Made by a program: the position numbers and the translations under genes
Notes under the pieces: model-generated
The model's input: only the letters and a program-made list of their open reading frames with translations
What the model was told of the DNA's origin: nothing
Database searches by the model: none
Shown: positions 35,036-43,574 of the stretch, one piece after another
How positions within the stretch are numbered: position 1 is the stretch's first letter
Layout: every line of letters starts with the position of its first letter
Assembly: GCA_013364255.1 (NCBI GenBank)
Contig: CP054936.1
Span: 1,116,001 to 1,180,000 of the forward strand
Direction of reading: 5' to 3'
From: Streptomyces seoulensis
GTDB lineage: Bacteria > Actinomycetota > Actinomycetes > Streptomycetales > Streptomycetaceae
Length of the DNA: 64,000 nt

Positions 35036-35905
35036 GGTGGTCTCCAAGGTGGCGTGCTGGTACACCGCGATCTGCTGCCTGTCCGGGGTCACCGGGGCGC
35101 ACAGTTCGACGTGTCCGCGGTCGACCTGGAACCGGCTGCCGCCGCCCATCATGACCTCGACGCCTTCGGGCCGCGTCCGATCACACCCGCCCGGGTCGGG
35201 GACGGCCGGGCGGGTGGGGCTCGCGGGGTCCCAGCCTGCCCGCGTGCCGCCGACCACGCTGACCGTCGGGTCGTCGACCGTCCAGACCGCGCTGCCGCCG
35301 GTGAAGGTGAAGTCGAAGTAGTAGACACCCGGCTCCAGCCAGACGACGACGTGCGGGCAGTCGCCGCCGGTGAGGTGGCTCAGGGCGCGGGCGTCGTCGT
35401 AGTAGCCGGGCCGCAACCGCGCCAGCCAGGAACCGGGGGCGGGGCACGGGGGCGCCGTCCGCCGGACCGGGACGGCCGTGGCGGGCGGGGTGTAGTCCGG
35501 GTCGCCGCCCACGGCCTCGTCGGCGGGGGCCGGCGGGGTGTCGTCGGCGCAGTCGTGGGCGTACGGCGCCTGGGTCGGTGGCAGTGGGGTCTGGGACACG
35601 GCACGGGAGCAGTCGCCGACGGCGGACACGTCGCCCGACACCGTCATCGACGCGCCGGCGCCGGTGGTGACGTTCGAGTGCGAGAACACGCCGCCCTGCA
35701 CGCGCAGGCCGCGCGTGGACACGTCGATGCCGTCCGTGGCCGCCCGGCCCAGGCTGCGCAGCGCGTCCTGCGGTTGGGTGGCGCGGGTGAGCGCGGGGGA
35801 CGCGTTGAGGGGGTCGCAGTGGACGGTCATCCGCCGGCCGTTGATCGGCGGGGCGGTGTAGGGAGCGCACGGGTCGCCCTGCGAGAAGTTCTTGATCGCG
35901 AGCGG
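35036..35905 (-). pseudogene. Pilus- or surface-protein fragment read in frame with PilT
   Basis: Directly upstream of the PilT start and in the same frame, without a stop, lie ~290 codons of unrelated sequence: GPLAIKNFSQGDPCAPYTAPP, MTVHCDPLNASPALTRATQ, VVVWLEPGVYYFDFTFTGGSA and VEVMMGGGSRFQVDRGHVEL. It resembles the extracellular part of a pilus-associated (PilX-like) or surface protein. No start codon with a ribosome site or export signal is found before it runs into the opposite-strand pilin gene. It may be a truncated gene fused to pilT by deletion; GTG/ATG starts near 35830 could express a 625-residue fusion. Confidence 0.55.
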
Positions 35906-35922
35906 ACCACAGCCCGTTCTCC

Positions 35923-37271
35923 TTGCGCGCCAGACGCCAGGACGGCTTCACGCTCATCGAGTTGCTCGTGGTCATCGTGATCCTCGGCGTCCTCGCCGCC
36001 ATCGTGGTGTTCTCCGTCAGGGGCATCGGCGACAAGGGCCACAAGAGCGCGACCGCCGCGGACGCGGCCGCGCTGCGCACAGCGGAGGAGTCCTTCTGCG
36101 CGCGGCACGGACACTACGGGACCGTCGACGATCTCAAGGCCGACGGGCTGCTGTCCAGCGAACCGGTGTACAACGTGCTGGTGGTCGGCGAGGAGCACAA
36201 GTGCGGCCGAGGCGAGAAGTCGTCGTACACGGTGCATGACACCTCACCGACGGAGAACGGAGCGGAAGCGATCCCGGTGGGCCTGGCTCCGGCCGACGTC
36301 GCGGTGGACGAGAAGGCCGACCGCGTGTACGTCGCGGCTTCCGGCAGCAACGCCGTGACCGTGATCGACGGCAAGACCGACGAACCGATCGGTCCTCCGA
36401 TCGACGTCTCCGGCGCCGTGTCGGCCCCGAATCGCATCGCGGTCGACCCCGGCACGGGGCGGGTCTACGTCGGGGGTACCGCGGCAGTCGGGAGCGGCGG
36501 CAGCGTCGCGATCATCGACACGGCGCACGCCAACCGAGTGACCCAGGTCAGCGACTACACGACGACCGTCACCGGCCTGGCGGTCTCCCCCGAGAACGGC
36601 GACGTCTATGTCGGCGGCGGCAACGCCAGCTCCTCGGCGGTCGCCTACATCGCGGCCGGCAGCTTGTCCGCGACGCCGATCCGTCTGCCCGACGGGGGAC
36701 TTGTGGGCCCGAGTAACGGCATGGACTTCTCCTTCGACCCCGCGCACCACGCGGTCTACTTCGTCAAGGCGGGCGTCAGCAACAGCACCGGCGGCCTCTT
36801 CGCCGTCTCGTCATCGACCCCGTCGGCCGCACTTCGACAGCGATCGACGACCCGGTGGGATCGCTCTACCCCTTCAACCCCATCACCGTGGTCTACAACT
36901 CCGCGGCAGGGGCCGTCTACGTCTACCTGGACGGTGGAACGAGCTGCGGCAAGTCTGGTGGCCGCATCGACCGCATCGTCGGGAGGACGGTCACGGGGCA
37001 GGCAGCGGTCTGCGGAGCTTCGAAGGCCACCGGGAATCCGGCGCACAAGCTCACCGTGCTGAAGAACTTCAACAGGGTCTTCGCGGCGCAGCAGAACGCC
37101 ATCGGCACGTCGGGCGGCATCGGGGTGGTCGACGGCAGCACACTGCTCCCGCAAGCTCCGCTCGGCACACCTCGTCAGTTCGCCGCGCTGGCCGTGAACA
37201 ACACCACCGGGAAGGTGTACGCGGTCGATCCGGCCGGAACGGTCGCGGTGTTCCGGACCGGATCGGCCTAG
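35923..37271 (+). pseudogene. Pilin-like protein fused to a YVTN-type beta-propeller, with one frameshift
   Basis: The start (TTG 35923) gives a type III prepilin signal: RRQDG, then FTLIELLVVIVILGVLAAIV with the conserved Glu5. A short pilin head follows (AAALRTAEESFCARHGHYGTV). From about residue 105 the protein becomes a beta-propeller with repeated blades (VGLAPADVAVDEKADRVYVA, PNRIAVDPGTGRVYVGG, TGLAVSPENGDVYVGG). Near 36807 one C appears to be missing: the frame continues at LVIDPVGRTSTAIDDPVGSLYPF to the stop at 37271, with more blades (LAVNNTTGKVYAVDPAG). Either a real inactivating deletion or a read error. A pilin carrying a propeller would display it on a fibre or at its tip. Confidence 0.7.
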
Positions 37272-37428
37272 AACAACGCCGGACCGGCCACGCACCCGGC
37301 CGGCGCGCCGTCGCACGACCTCGCCGCCGCGGCACGGCCGCAAGTGCTGACCTGCCGGCCGGGGCGGCGGGTGTCCGCCGACTCCCCCTCCGAGGTGCGG
37401 CACGCCGTCACAGTGCCGGGGTCGCCGC

Positions 37429-37478
37429 GAACCCCCGGGTCCCCCTGCCGGACCGCAGGCGGGGGGACCCGGGGGTTC
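37429..37478. terminator. Bidirectional terminator hairpin
   Basis: Arms 37429-37445 and 37462-37478 form a perfect 17-bp stem (core GAACCCCCGGGTCCCCC) and the loop contains a further CCTGC/GCAGG pairing. It lies between the convergent pilin-propeller and lectin genes and can serve both. Confidence 0.85.
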
Positions 37479-37491
37479 AGGTCCGGTCGGA

Positions 37492-39057
37492 CTACTTCGG
37501 GCAGGTCACGAGGCCCATGACGATGCCGCTGAAGGCGCCGGTCATCATGCCGGTGGCCACTCCGGGAGGTCCGCTCAGGAGGCCCATGACCCCTCCGCTG
37601 ACGATGCTGGTGCCGATCTTCGCGGCCATGCACTTGTCGTGCGCGTCGCTGTTCCGGGCAGCGGCAGCGGCCTCGAAGGACGCCGCCGACATCGTCCGGA
37701 CGCTCTTCTCGGCGGCGGCGGAGCCGGTGGCGGCGCTGTCGCCCAAGGAGAAGGCCGGGGGTGTGATCGTGCCGGTGACGGTGTCCCCGGTGACGCCCTC
37801 GACGTTCTGGGTGACGGTGGTCCCGTTCAGGGTGAAGGAGATCTTGTGGACCTGTCCGTCGGTGTCGATGACCGTGCCGGGCATGACCGTGGCCACCGTG
37901 GAGCCGTCCGCGTCACTCACCCTGATCCCGCCCTGGTAGGCGGTCAGCCTGCCGCCCTCGGGCACGTCCACGGCGGCCGACGCGGTCCTCGCGATGACGG
38001 CGGGCTTGACGTCGGCGCCGCCGGTGCCGGCGCCGGGCGCGTCCGCGCTGGTGCGGGCGACGTACATCGTGGACCCGGCCGCCGAGTTGATGACGGGGAC
38101 GGTCACGGTCGCGTCGGCCGTCCACGGCTGGTGGTCGGCGTCGAAGGTCCAGGTGCCGGTGACCTTCTTGCCGACGGCGGCGAAGTCGACCCATCCGTAG
38201 TTCTTGGGCGGGACGTCGATCGAGATGCCGTTCACGGTGGTCTCGTCGGAGGTGTAGGTCTGCGTCGCGTTGAGCTGGCTGGTGACCATCGCCTGGACCG
38301 GGGCGGAGACGCCGACGGAGGACGACAGACCCACGGAGTACGACTGTGCCCAGCCGGAGTGGTAGATCGTGGTGAAGACCTGCTTCATCGTGGCGTCGGT
38401 GTCGTTGTACCAGATCGACGAAGCGGGCTGACGGGGCAGGACTTCCGGCTGCCCTTCGGACTTCTCCGTCCACGAACAGGTGCTGGTCTTGCGGGAGCAC
38501 AGGTCGGCGTAGTAGTCGAGCGCGAGCTTCAGCGCATCGGGCGCCTTCGCCTGGGGCACCGTCCACTCCTGCCCGGCGGAGCCGTCGCAGGGGTTGGGCT
38601 GGGCCAGGATGCCCCACAGGTGCAGGCCGCCCCGGTTGTCCAGGCAGTAGCTCTCATCGGTGCGCACCAGCCGGAAGGCGTTCGGCTTGCCGGTGACGGG
38701 GTGGAAGTGCCACAGCTGGCCGTCGTCGCTGTCGCCGCCGCCGCATGAGCGCTGAACGAGCGGCTGGACGGAGTAGAGGCATTTGCCGGTGGTGGTGTTG
38801 GCGACGCGGAAGGTGCCGGTACCGGCGGCGATCAGGCGCCAGTTCGTGTAGTTGGTGCCGTCGGGGGTGACGGAGATCTGCGCTCCGTCGCCGGTGCCGG
38901 TCGCGTTGAGGGTGCCGTCCGGGTTGGTGAACGTCCAGGCGGCGGAGTCGGCCGCCCGCGCGGTGGTGGCGGAGGCGATGACACCGGTGGTGAGCATGGC
39001 CAGGGCGACGAGCGGGGCCGCCAAGAGGCGCCTGACGTCCTTGATCTGTCTGTGCAT
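37492..39057 (-). CDS. Secreted ricin-type lectin with aerolysin/MTX-like pore-former domain
   Basis: A 521-residue exported protein. The signal peptide ends near TTARA (35). Residues ~38-175 are a ricin B-type lectin domain (KCLYSVQPLVQRSCGGGD, GQLWHF, SYCLDNRGGLHLW, GQEWTV). Residues ~205-340 are Ser/Thr-rich alternating strands (IWYNDTDATMKQVFTTIYHS, SYSVGLSSSVGVSAPVQAMV, then SIDVPPKNYGWVDFAAVGK), resembling aerolysin/ETX-MTX2 beta-pore formers. The end (GTSIVSGGVMGLLSGPPGVATG, then MMTGAFSGIVMGL) is a Gly-rich hydrophobic pair of helices. Together: a sugar-binding, possibly membrane-active toxin. The pore-former call is by pattern only. Start ATG 39057 with GGAAGG five bases upstream. 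Confidence 0.65.
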   Translation of the reverse strand: MHRQIKDVRRLLAAPLVALAMLTTGVIASATTARAADSAAWTFTNPDGTLNATGTGDGAQISVTPDGTNYTNWRLIAAGTGTFRVANTTTGKCLYSVQPLVQRSCGGGDSDDGQLWHFHPVTGKPNAFRLVRTDESYCLDNRGGLHLWGILAQPNPCDGSAGQEWTVPQAKAPDALKLALDYYADLCSRKTSTCSWTEKSEGQPEVLPRQPASSIWYNDTDATMKQVFTTIYHSGWAQSYSVGLSSSVGVSAPVQAMVTSQLNATQTYTSDETTVNGISIDVPPKNYGWVDFAAVGKKVTGTWTFDADHQPWTADATVTVPVINSAAGSTMYVARTSADAPGAGTGGADVKPAVIARTASAAVDVPEGGRLTAYQGGIRVSDADGSTVATVMPGTVIDTDGQVHKISFTLNGTTVTQNVEGVTGDTVTGTITPPAFSLGDSAATGSAAAEKSVRTMSAASFEAAAAARNSDAHDKCMAAKIGTSIVSGGVMGLLSGPPGVATGMMTGAFSGIVMGLVTCPK

Positions 39058-39314
39058 GTCGACCTTCCGTAGGGAGCCCGTGAACTTCCTGGCGGAGCGC
39101 GGCGCACCTGTGGGGACCCCGGACGTGTCGTCCGCTGTCCGCTGACTCGCCGTGGTGGCGCGGTGGCGCGGCGGCGGCCACCGGCTGGTCGCACTCCTCA
39201 TTCCCTGAGTGTGCGGGGGCCGATGAAATCGGCGTGAAGGCCGAGCCGATCGCCGGTTCACCCCCCAGATCCACCGCGACGATCAGGCCGGACCACCCGC
39301 CACGGGCCGCGGTG

Positions 39315-40517
39315 TTACCGCGAGCGGAGGACGAGCAGAGTGATCTCGCTGGGCGCGAAGACGCGGAAGGGCGGGCCCCAGAAGCCGGTGCCGCGGCTGG
39401 TGTAGAGGAGGGTGCGGGCGCCGTGCCGGCTGAGACCGGCGAGGGCGGGCTGGTCGATGCGGACCAGGTGGTGGAAGGGCCAGATCTGGCCGCCGTGGGT
39501 GTGCCCGGAGAGCTGGAGGTCGATGCCGGCGGCTGCCGCCCGGTCGATGAACTTGGGCTGGTGCGCCAGGAGCAGCACGGGCAGGTCGGGGTCGGCGCCG
39601 TCCAATGCTCCGGCGAGGTGGGCACGGTGGCCCGCCAGACCGGAGGACTCGGCGGTGACGTCGTCCACGCCGGCGACCACGAGGGTGTCGCCGCCGCGTT
39701 CGAGCAGCAGATGGCGGTTGCGCAGCGGTTCCCAGCCCAGCTCGTCCATCAGGTCGACCCAGCCCTGGGCCTCGCTGTAGTACTCGTGGTTGCCGGTGAC
39801 GTAGACCCGGGCGCGGGTGGCCCGCACGGTTTTGAGCGGGGCGGCCTGCGCGCGGCGGCGGTCGGCCGTGCCGTCCGCGATGTCGCCGGTGTGGCAGACC
39901 AGGTCGGCTTCCAGGGTGTTCACGATCTCGCACACACGTGCCGACCAGCGGGCGCGGTCGAGCGGACCGTAGTGGGTGTCGGTGATGAGGACGACGCGGG
40001 TGCCGTCCAGTCCGGCGCCCAGCCGGGGAAGCCGCACGTCGAGCCGCCGCACGCGCGGCACACGGCGGGCCTCGGCGTACCCCCAGGCGAGCAGGACGGC
40101 GGTCACACCGAGGACGGCCCAGGTGACGATGCGGGCCCGGTCCTGACCCGTGCCGACTCCGGCCGCGGTCAGGCCGAGCCGCAGGAGGACGCCGACCAGA
40201 ACGGACCAGGTGAACAGCACCCAACTGGCGCCCAGCAGGGTGTCGCCGACGATCGCCGCCCGGTCCTGCTGGCGCCGGCCGTGGCCGCGCACCATCGCGA
40301 GCGGCATGCAGACGAGCCCGAGGGCGAACAGCGCGGTGCCGGCCGGCGTGACGGGCAGCGGCCAGTGCTGGCCGCCGTACAGGAGCACCCCGCAGGGCAC
40401 CGCCCACAGCAGAACGGGGGCGATCAGGGGGACGTGACGCATCAGGCGGTGCAGCCGGCTCGGCCGCGGAGCCCGCGCCCCGCTGTCGACGGATCGGGTG
40501 TTGCTGGTGTCGGTCAC
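39315..40517 (-). CDS. Membrane-anchored metallophosphoesterase
   Basis: A 400-residue protein with four to five N-terminal membrane helices (about 25-195), then a calcineurin-like phosphoesterase domain. Metal motifs in order: VVLITDTHYG (D-x-H), LVCHTGDIADG (GD), VYVTGNHEYY (GNHE), LLAHQP and LSGHTHGGQIWP (GHTH). Such YkuE/YaeI-type proteins hydrolyse phosphodiesters or lipid phosphates at the membrane. GTG 40517 follows a GGAGGGGAAG ribosome site. It diverges from the SRPBCC/MarR operon, sharing its promoter dyad region. Confidence 0.87.
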   Translation of the reverse strand: MTDTSNTRSVDSGARAPRPSRLHRLMRHVPLIAPVLLWAVPCGVLLYGGQHWPLPVTPAGTALFALGLVCMPLAMVRGHGRRQQDRAAIVGDTLLGASWVLFTWSVLVGVLLRLGLTAAGVGTGQDRARIVTWAVLGVTAVLLAWGYAEARRVPRVRRLDVRLPRLGAGLDGTRVVLITDTHYGPLDRARWSARVCEIVNTLEADLVCHTGDIADGTADRRRAQAAPLKTVRATRARVYVTGNHEYYSEAQGWVDLMDELGWEPLRNRHLLLERGGDTLVVAGVDDVTAESSGLAGHRAHLAGALDGADPDLPVLLLAHQPKFIDRAAAAGIDLQLSGHTHGGQIWPFHHLVRIDQPALAGLSRHGARTLLYTSRGTGFWGPPFRVFAPSEITLLVLRSR

Positions 40518-40582
40518 GCTTCCCCTCCCTGACCGGGCTGCCGTCATGCGCACTGTATCCGGTCGCCTCCAGACGGCCTGGA

Positions 40583-40608
40583 CAGACTGTCTGCGCGCAG
40601 ATAGTCTG
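40583..40608. promoter_or_regulatory. Large dyad, probable MarR operator
   Basis: CAGACTGTCTGC, GC, GCAGATAGTCTG: two 12-base arms with a single mismatch, 34 bases before the SRPBCC gene and 65 before the metallophosphoesterase. The position over a divergent promoter and the MarR gene in the operon suggest autoregulation. Confidence 0.65.
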
Positions 40609-40642
40609 TGCGAAGAACAAGTTCTGGACCGGGAGGCCACTG

Positions 40643-41059
40643 ATGTGGACGTATGAGCACAGCATCGAGACCGACGCCGCGCCTGAGGCGATCTGGGGCC
40701 TGTGGGCCGACGTCGTGAACTGGGGAACCTGGAACGCCGACGTCGCGAGCATCCGGATCAGCGGTCCGTTCGCGGCGGGCGCCGAGATCGTGATGACCCC
40801 GGCCGGGGACGACCCGGTGCACCTGCTGGTCGCCGAGGCGGTCCCCGGCGAACTGTTCGTGGACGAGGCCCGGTTCGGCGGGCTGCTCCTGCGCACCGTC
40901 CACCGGATCGGTCCGGGCGAGGGACCGCGCACCCGGGTGACGTACCGGATGGAGATCACCGGCGCCGGCGCGGACGAGATCGGCCCGCAGATCGGCCCGG
41001 GCATCACCGCGGACTGGCCGGAGACGATGGCGGCCCTGGTCAAGCTGGCGCAGGGCTGA
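40643..41059 (+). CDS. SRPBCC (START-like) family protein
   Basis: A 138-residue single-domain protein of the helix-grip fold: HSIETDAAPEAIWGLWADVVNWGTWNADVASIRISGPFAAG at the start, TRVTYRMEITG strand and a C-terminal helix WPETMAALVKLAQ. The family forms a hydrophobic pocket (polyketide cyclase/dehydrase-like, or unspecified lipid-binding). GGGAGG lies seven bases before the ATG. Its stop overlaps the ATG of the MarR gene (TGATG), so the two are co-translated. Confidence 0.83.
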   Translation: MWTYEHSIETDAAPEAIWGLWADVVNWGTWNADVASIRISGPFAAGAEIVMTPAGDDPVHLLVAEAVPGELFVDEARFGGLLLRTVHRIGPGEGPRTRVTYRMEITGAGADEIGPQIGPGITADWPETMAALVKLAQG

Positions 41060-41487
41060 TGGCCCTAGACCCCGGGGGCAGTCCCGGCTTCCTGCTCTGG
41101 CACGCCACGCTGCGCTGGCAACGCGACATCGCCGCCGCCCTCGGCCCCCTGGACCTCACCCACGTCCAGTTCGTCCTCCTCGCCTGCACGTGGTGGCTCA
41201 ACACACACGGCACGCACCCCAACCAACTGGCCCTGGCCCGCCAGGCCGGCACCGACGTCAAGATGACCTCGCAGGTCCTGCGCGCGCTGGAGGCCAAGGG
41301 GTTGATCGAGCGCGAGGTCGACCCCGCCGACACCCGCGCCAAACGCCTGCGCGTCACCGACGCCGGCGCCGGGCTGGCCCCGCGCGCGATCGCCGCCGTC
41401 GAGGACGTCGACGCGCGCTTCTTCCGGCCGGTGGGGCACGAGGACGCCGTGACCCTGCTCAGCCGCCTGGCCGACCCCGAAGCCTGA
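41059..41487 (+). CDS. MarR-family transcriptional regulator
   Basis: A 142-residue winged-helix regulator (LTHVQFVLLACTWWL, then QLALARQAGTDVKMTSQVLRALEAKGLIEREVD and TRAKRLRVTDAG as wing). Overlaps the SRPBCC stop by one base. It probably represses this two-gene operon through the dyad at 40583-40608, with a hydrophobic ligand shared or removed by the SRPBCC protein (inference). Confidence 0.86.
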   Translation: MALDPGGSPGFLLWHATLRWQRDIAAALGPLDLTHVQFVLLACTWWLNTHGTHPNQLALARQAGTDVKMTSQVLRALEAKGLIEREVDPADTRAKRLRVTDAGAGLAPRAIAAVEDVDARFFRPVGHEDAVTLLSRLADPEA

Positions 41488-41704
41488 GCCTGCCCGGGAG
41501 CCGCCCCCGACGGGCCGTCACCCACGGCCCGGCGAACACGTCGGGCCCCGGCCCCGCACCGGACAATCCCATGAGACGGCCGGGGCGTCGGCGGCCGGCT
41601 GCCGATCGAGGGCGGCCAGTACCGGGGCGGCGCCAACTACCGCCACAACCGAGCCCTGTCGGGGTTATGGACCCGGGCGAACGGAGGGGGACGGCCCGAC
41701 ATCC

Positions 41705-41740
41705 CGAATGCCTCCCGGCCCGGGGGGCGGGAGGCATTCG
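41705..41740. terminator. Bidirectional terminator hairpin
   Basis: A perfect 13-bp stem CGAATGCCTCCCG (41705-41717) / CGGGAGGCATTCG (41728-41740) with a 10-base loop, between the MarR gene (+) and the small antitoxin-like gene (-). Part of the right arm is repeated just downstream (GGGGAACATTCGGGG). Confidence 0.82.
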
Positions 41741-41768
41741 GGGAACATTCGGGGAAGAGGAACTGCTC

Positions 41769-41972
41769 CTACTGGTCCTGCTGGTCCTGCTGCTGACCGC
41801 CGCCGTAGTAACGGCGCGCCGCGTCGGCGGCCTTGTCGGTCTGCGCGTCGTACTTGTCGCCGGTTCGCTCGTCCACCAGTTTCTCGGCGCGCTCCACGCC
41901 CTGGTCGGCCTGGTCCGGGTGGCTCTTGGCCATCTCCTTGGCCTTGTTCGCCATGTCGCCCAGCTTGCCCAT
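41769..41972 (-). CDS. MT0933-like small antitoxin-family protein
   Basis: A 67-residue, charged, helical protein: MGKLGDMANKAKEMAKSHPD, then QADQGVERAEKLVDERTGDKY and a Gln-rich end. It matches the MT0933/Rv0909-like small proteins annotated as antitoxins; no toxin gene lies adjacent, so an antitoxin role is doubtful, and a CsbD-like stress role is possible. Start ATG 41972 has a strong AGGAGG. Standalone gene ending near a terminator. Confidence 0.75.
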   Translation of the reverse strand: MGKLGDMANKAKEMAKSHPDQADQGVERAEKLVDERTGDKYDAQTDKAADAARRYYGGGQQQDQQDQ

Positions 41973-42231
41973 GAGAACCCTCCTGGGATCGTGCTCGTGC
42001 GGTCGTTCTCCAACCGGGTGCCCACCCGCGGCCGATCGATCCCCACGAATTCGCCGCGGCCCGTCGCGGACCGGCACCGGCGGCATCCGCAACCCGCGGG
42101 GGAGGGCGGCCGGTTCCACGGTCGCGGCCGGAACGCCGGCCCGGGCGACGGCGTTTCGGCGACGGCGTTTCCGTGGCGGTACGACGCCGACGGGCGACGC
42201 GACGGTCCATGACCGGCGTCGCCCGTCAACG

Positions 42232-42972
42232 TCAGGCGCCCTTCCCCCGGTCAGGTCCCCGGGCCGGCCGGCCGACCCCTGCGCGACTCCGCGACTCCTC
42301 GGCGCCCGTGCGCGGGGGCGGTTGGGCGACGAACACGTCGGGCAGCCAGCGGGCCGCACCCCACAGGCACGCTCCCAGCCAGCCCGCGGCGAAGAGCCAC
42401 CCTCCGGCGACATCGGTGCACCAGTGCACCCCGAGATAGGCGCGGCTCAGTCCCACCGACACGGCCCAGCAGCCGATCAGCAGCCGGAGTCCGGTCGCCC
42501 CGCGCGGCGCCCGCCACGACACCGCGGCGATCAGCAGGCCGGCCGCGAGCGCGCTCGTCGCGGTGTGCCCGGACGGGAACGCCCAGCCGGAGGCGTGCGT
42601 CGCCCAGTCCGGGTACGGCGGACGCGGCCGGTGCGCCAGGCGCATCACCGCGTAGCGCGACGCCTGGCCCCCTCCCATCGCGGCCAGGCCGAACGCCGCC
42701 ATGGCCAGCCGTTGCCGCGGTGCGCGTCCGGCCGCCAGGGCCGCCACCGCCACCAGCAGACAGGGAAACACGCCGGTCCCGGTGGCGGTGACCCCGCGGG
42801 CCACCGCCAGTGCCGTGGCCGACCGGTGGCCGACCGCCCAGGCGAGAACGTCGCGGTCCAGTACGAGCGGCGCGCCGCCGTGGCCGACGGCGACCGCGCC
42901 CAGCACTCCGAACGCGGCCCAGGCGCCGAGGCCGAGGCTCCCGGCCAGCTCGGCCAGCTCACGGCGCTTCAT
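42232..42972 (-). CDS. PAP2-family membrane phosphatase
   Basis: A 246-residue, about six-helix membrane protein with the three phosphatase motifs: RLAHRPRPPYP, PSGHTA and SRAYLGVHWCTDV (catalytic histidines in the last two). It dephosphorylates lipid phosphates such as undecaprenyl pyrophosphate or phosphatidic acid. The last ~35 residues are Arg/Pro-rich and cytoplasmic. The ATG overlaps the stop of the upstream PAP2 gene (ATGA). Third gene of the dedA operon. Confidence 0.87.
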   Translation of the reverse strand: MKRRELAELAGSLGLGAWAAFGVLGAVAVGHGGAPLVLDRDVLAWAVGHRSATALAVARGVTATGTGVFPCLLVAVAALAAGRAPRQRLAMAAFGLAAMGGGQASRYAVMRLAHRPRPPYPDWATHASGWAFPSGHTATSALAAGLLIAAVSWRAPRGATGLRLLIGCWAVSVGLSRAYLGVHWCTDVAGGWLFAAGWLGACLWGAARWLPDVFVAQPPPRTGAEESRSRAGVGRPARGPDRGKGA

Positions 42973-43574
42973 GCGGTCAGCAGCAGAGCGCCCAGACGCC
43001 GGTGCACGAGCCACCGCGCCCACGTCCGCGACCGGCGCCGGACGGCGAGCATCGCACCCGTCGCCACGAGCGCGCCGACGAGCAGGCCGGCCAGGACGTC
43101 GTGCGGATAGTGCGCGCCGACCCACACCCGGGACACCCCCATCGCCACGGCGGCGACCAGCGCGACAGCGGCCGGGCGGCACGCGACGAACAGCAGGGCC
43201 ACGGCCGCCGAAGTCGCGATCACCATGTGGTTGCTGGGGAAGGACCAGTCGCCGGGCGCCGGGCACGCCTCAAGGGTGCGCACGTGCAGGCTCCGGCACG
43301 GCCGGTCCTCGCGGACGAGCGATTTCAGGACCATGTCCACGCCGTACGCCACGACCACGACGACCGGCACGGCCAGTGCCGCCACCGCCGTCGCCGTGTC
43401 GGCCCGGCGCGCTCGCCACCAGCAGATCACCAGGAGGGCGGCGAAGACCACGAGCCCGTACGCCGACCACGCGGTCATCAGGTCGTCGAGCCATCCGGGC
43501 GCGTGCTGAGCCCGGTGAACCACCGCCTCGTAGGCGGCACCGTCGATGGACGAACCGTCGAAGGCCAGGATCAC
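42969..43574 (-). CDS. PAP2-family membrane phosphatase (second)
   Basis: A 201-residue undecaprenyl-diphosphatase-like membrane protein. Motifs: KSLVREDRPC, FPSNHMVIATS and SRVWVGAHYPHDVLAG. The PSNH in place of PSGH is common in BcrC-type enzymes, which recycle the undecaprenyl carrier and can confer bacitracin resistance. GTG 43574 (GTGA overlap with dedA) has AGGAGG upstream. Coupled on both sides. Confidence 0.87.
   Translation of the reverse strand: MILAFDGSSIDGAAYEAVVHRAQHAPGWLDDLMTAWSAYGLVVFAALLVICWWRARRADTATAVAALAVPVVVVVAYGVDMVLKSLVREDRPCRSLHVRTLEACPAPGDWSFPSNHMVIATSAAVALLFVACRPAAVALVAAVAMGVSRVWVGAHYPHDVLAGLLVGALVATGAMLAVRRRSRTWARWLVHRRLGALLLTA

Noticed and set aside
33953..35830. 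A single 625-residue pilus ATPase with a novel N-terminal domain
   Set aside because: PilT has its own ATG and ribosome site at 35035, and the upstream part looks like an exported protein lacking its start, so a fusion artefact of deletion is more likely than a designed domain.
41769..41972. Toxin-antitoxin pair
   Set aside because: Only the antitoxin-like half is present; neighbours on both sides are unrelated and have their own terminator or promoter.
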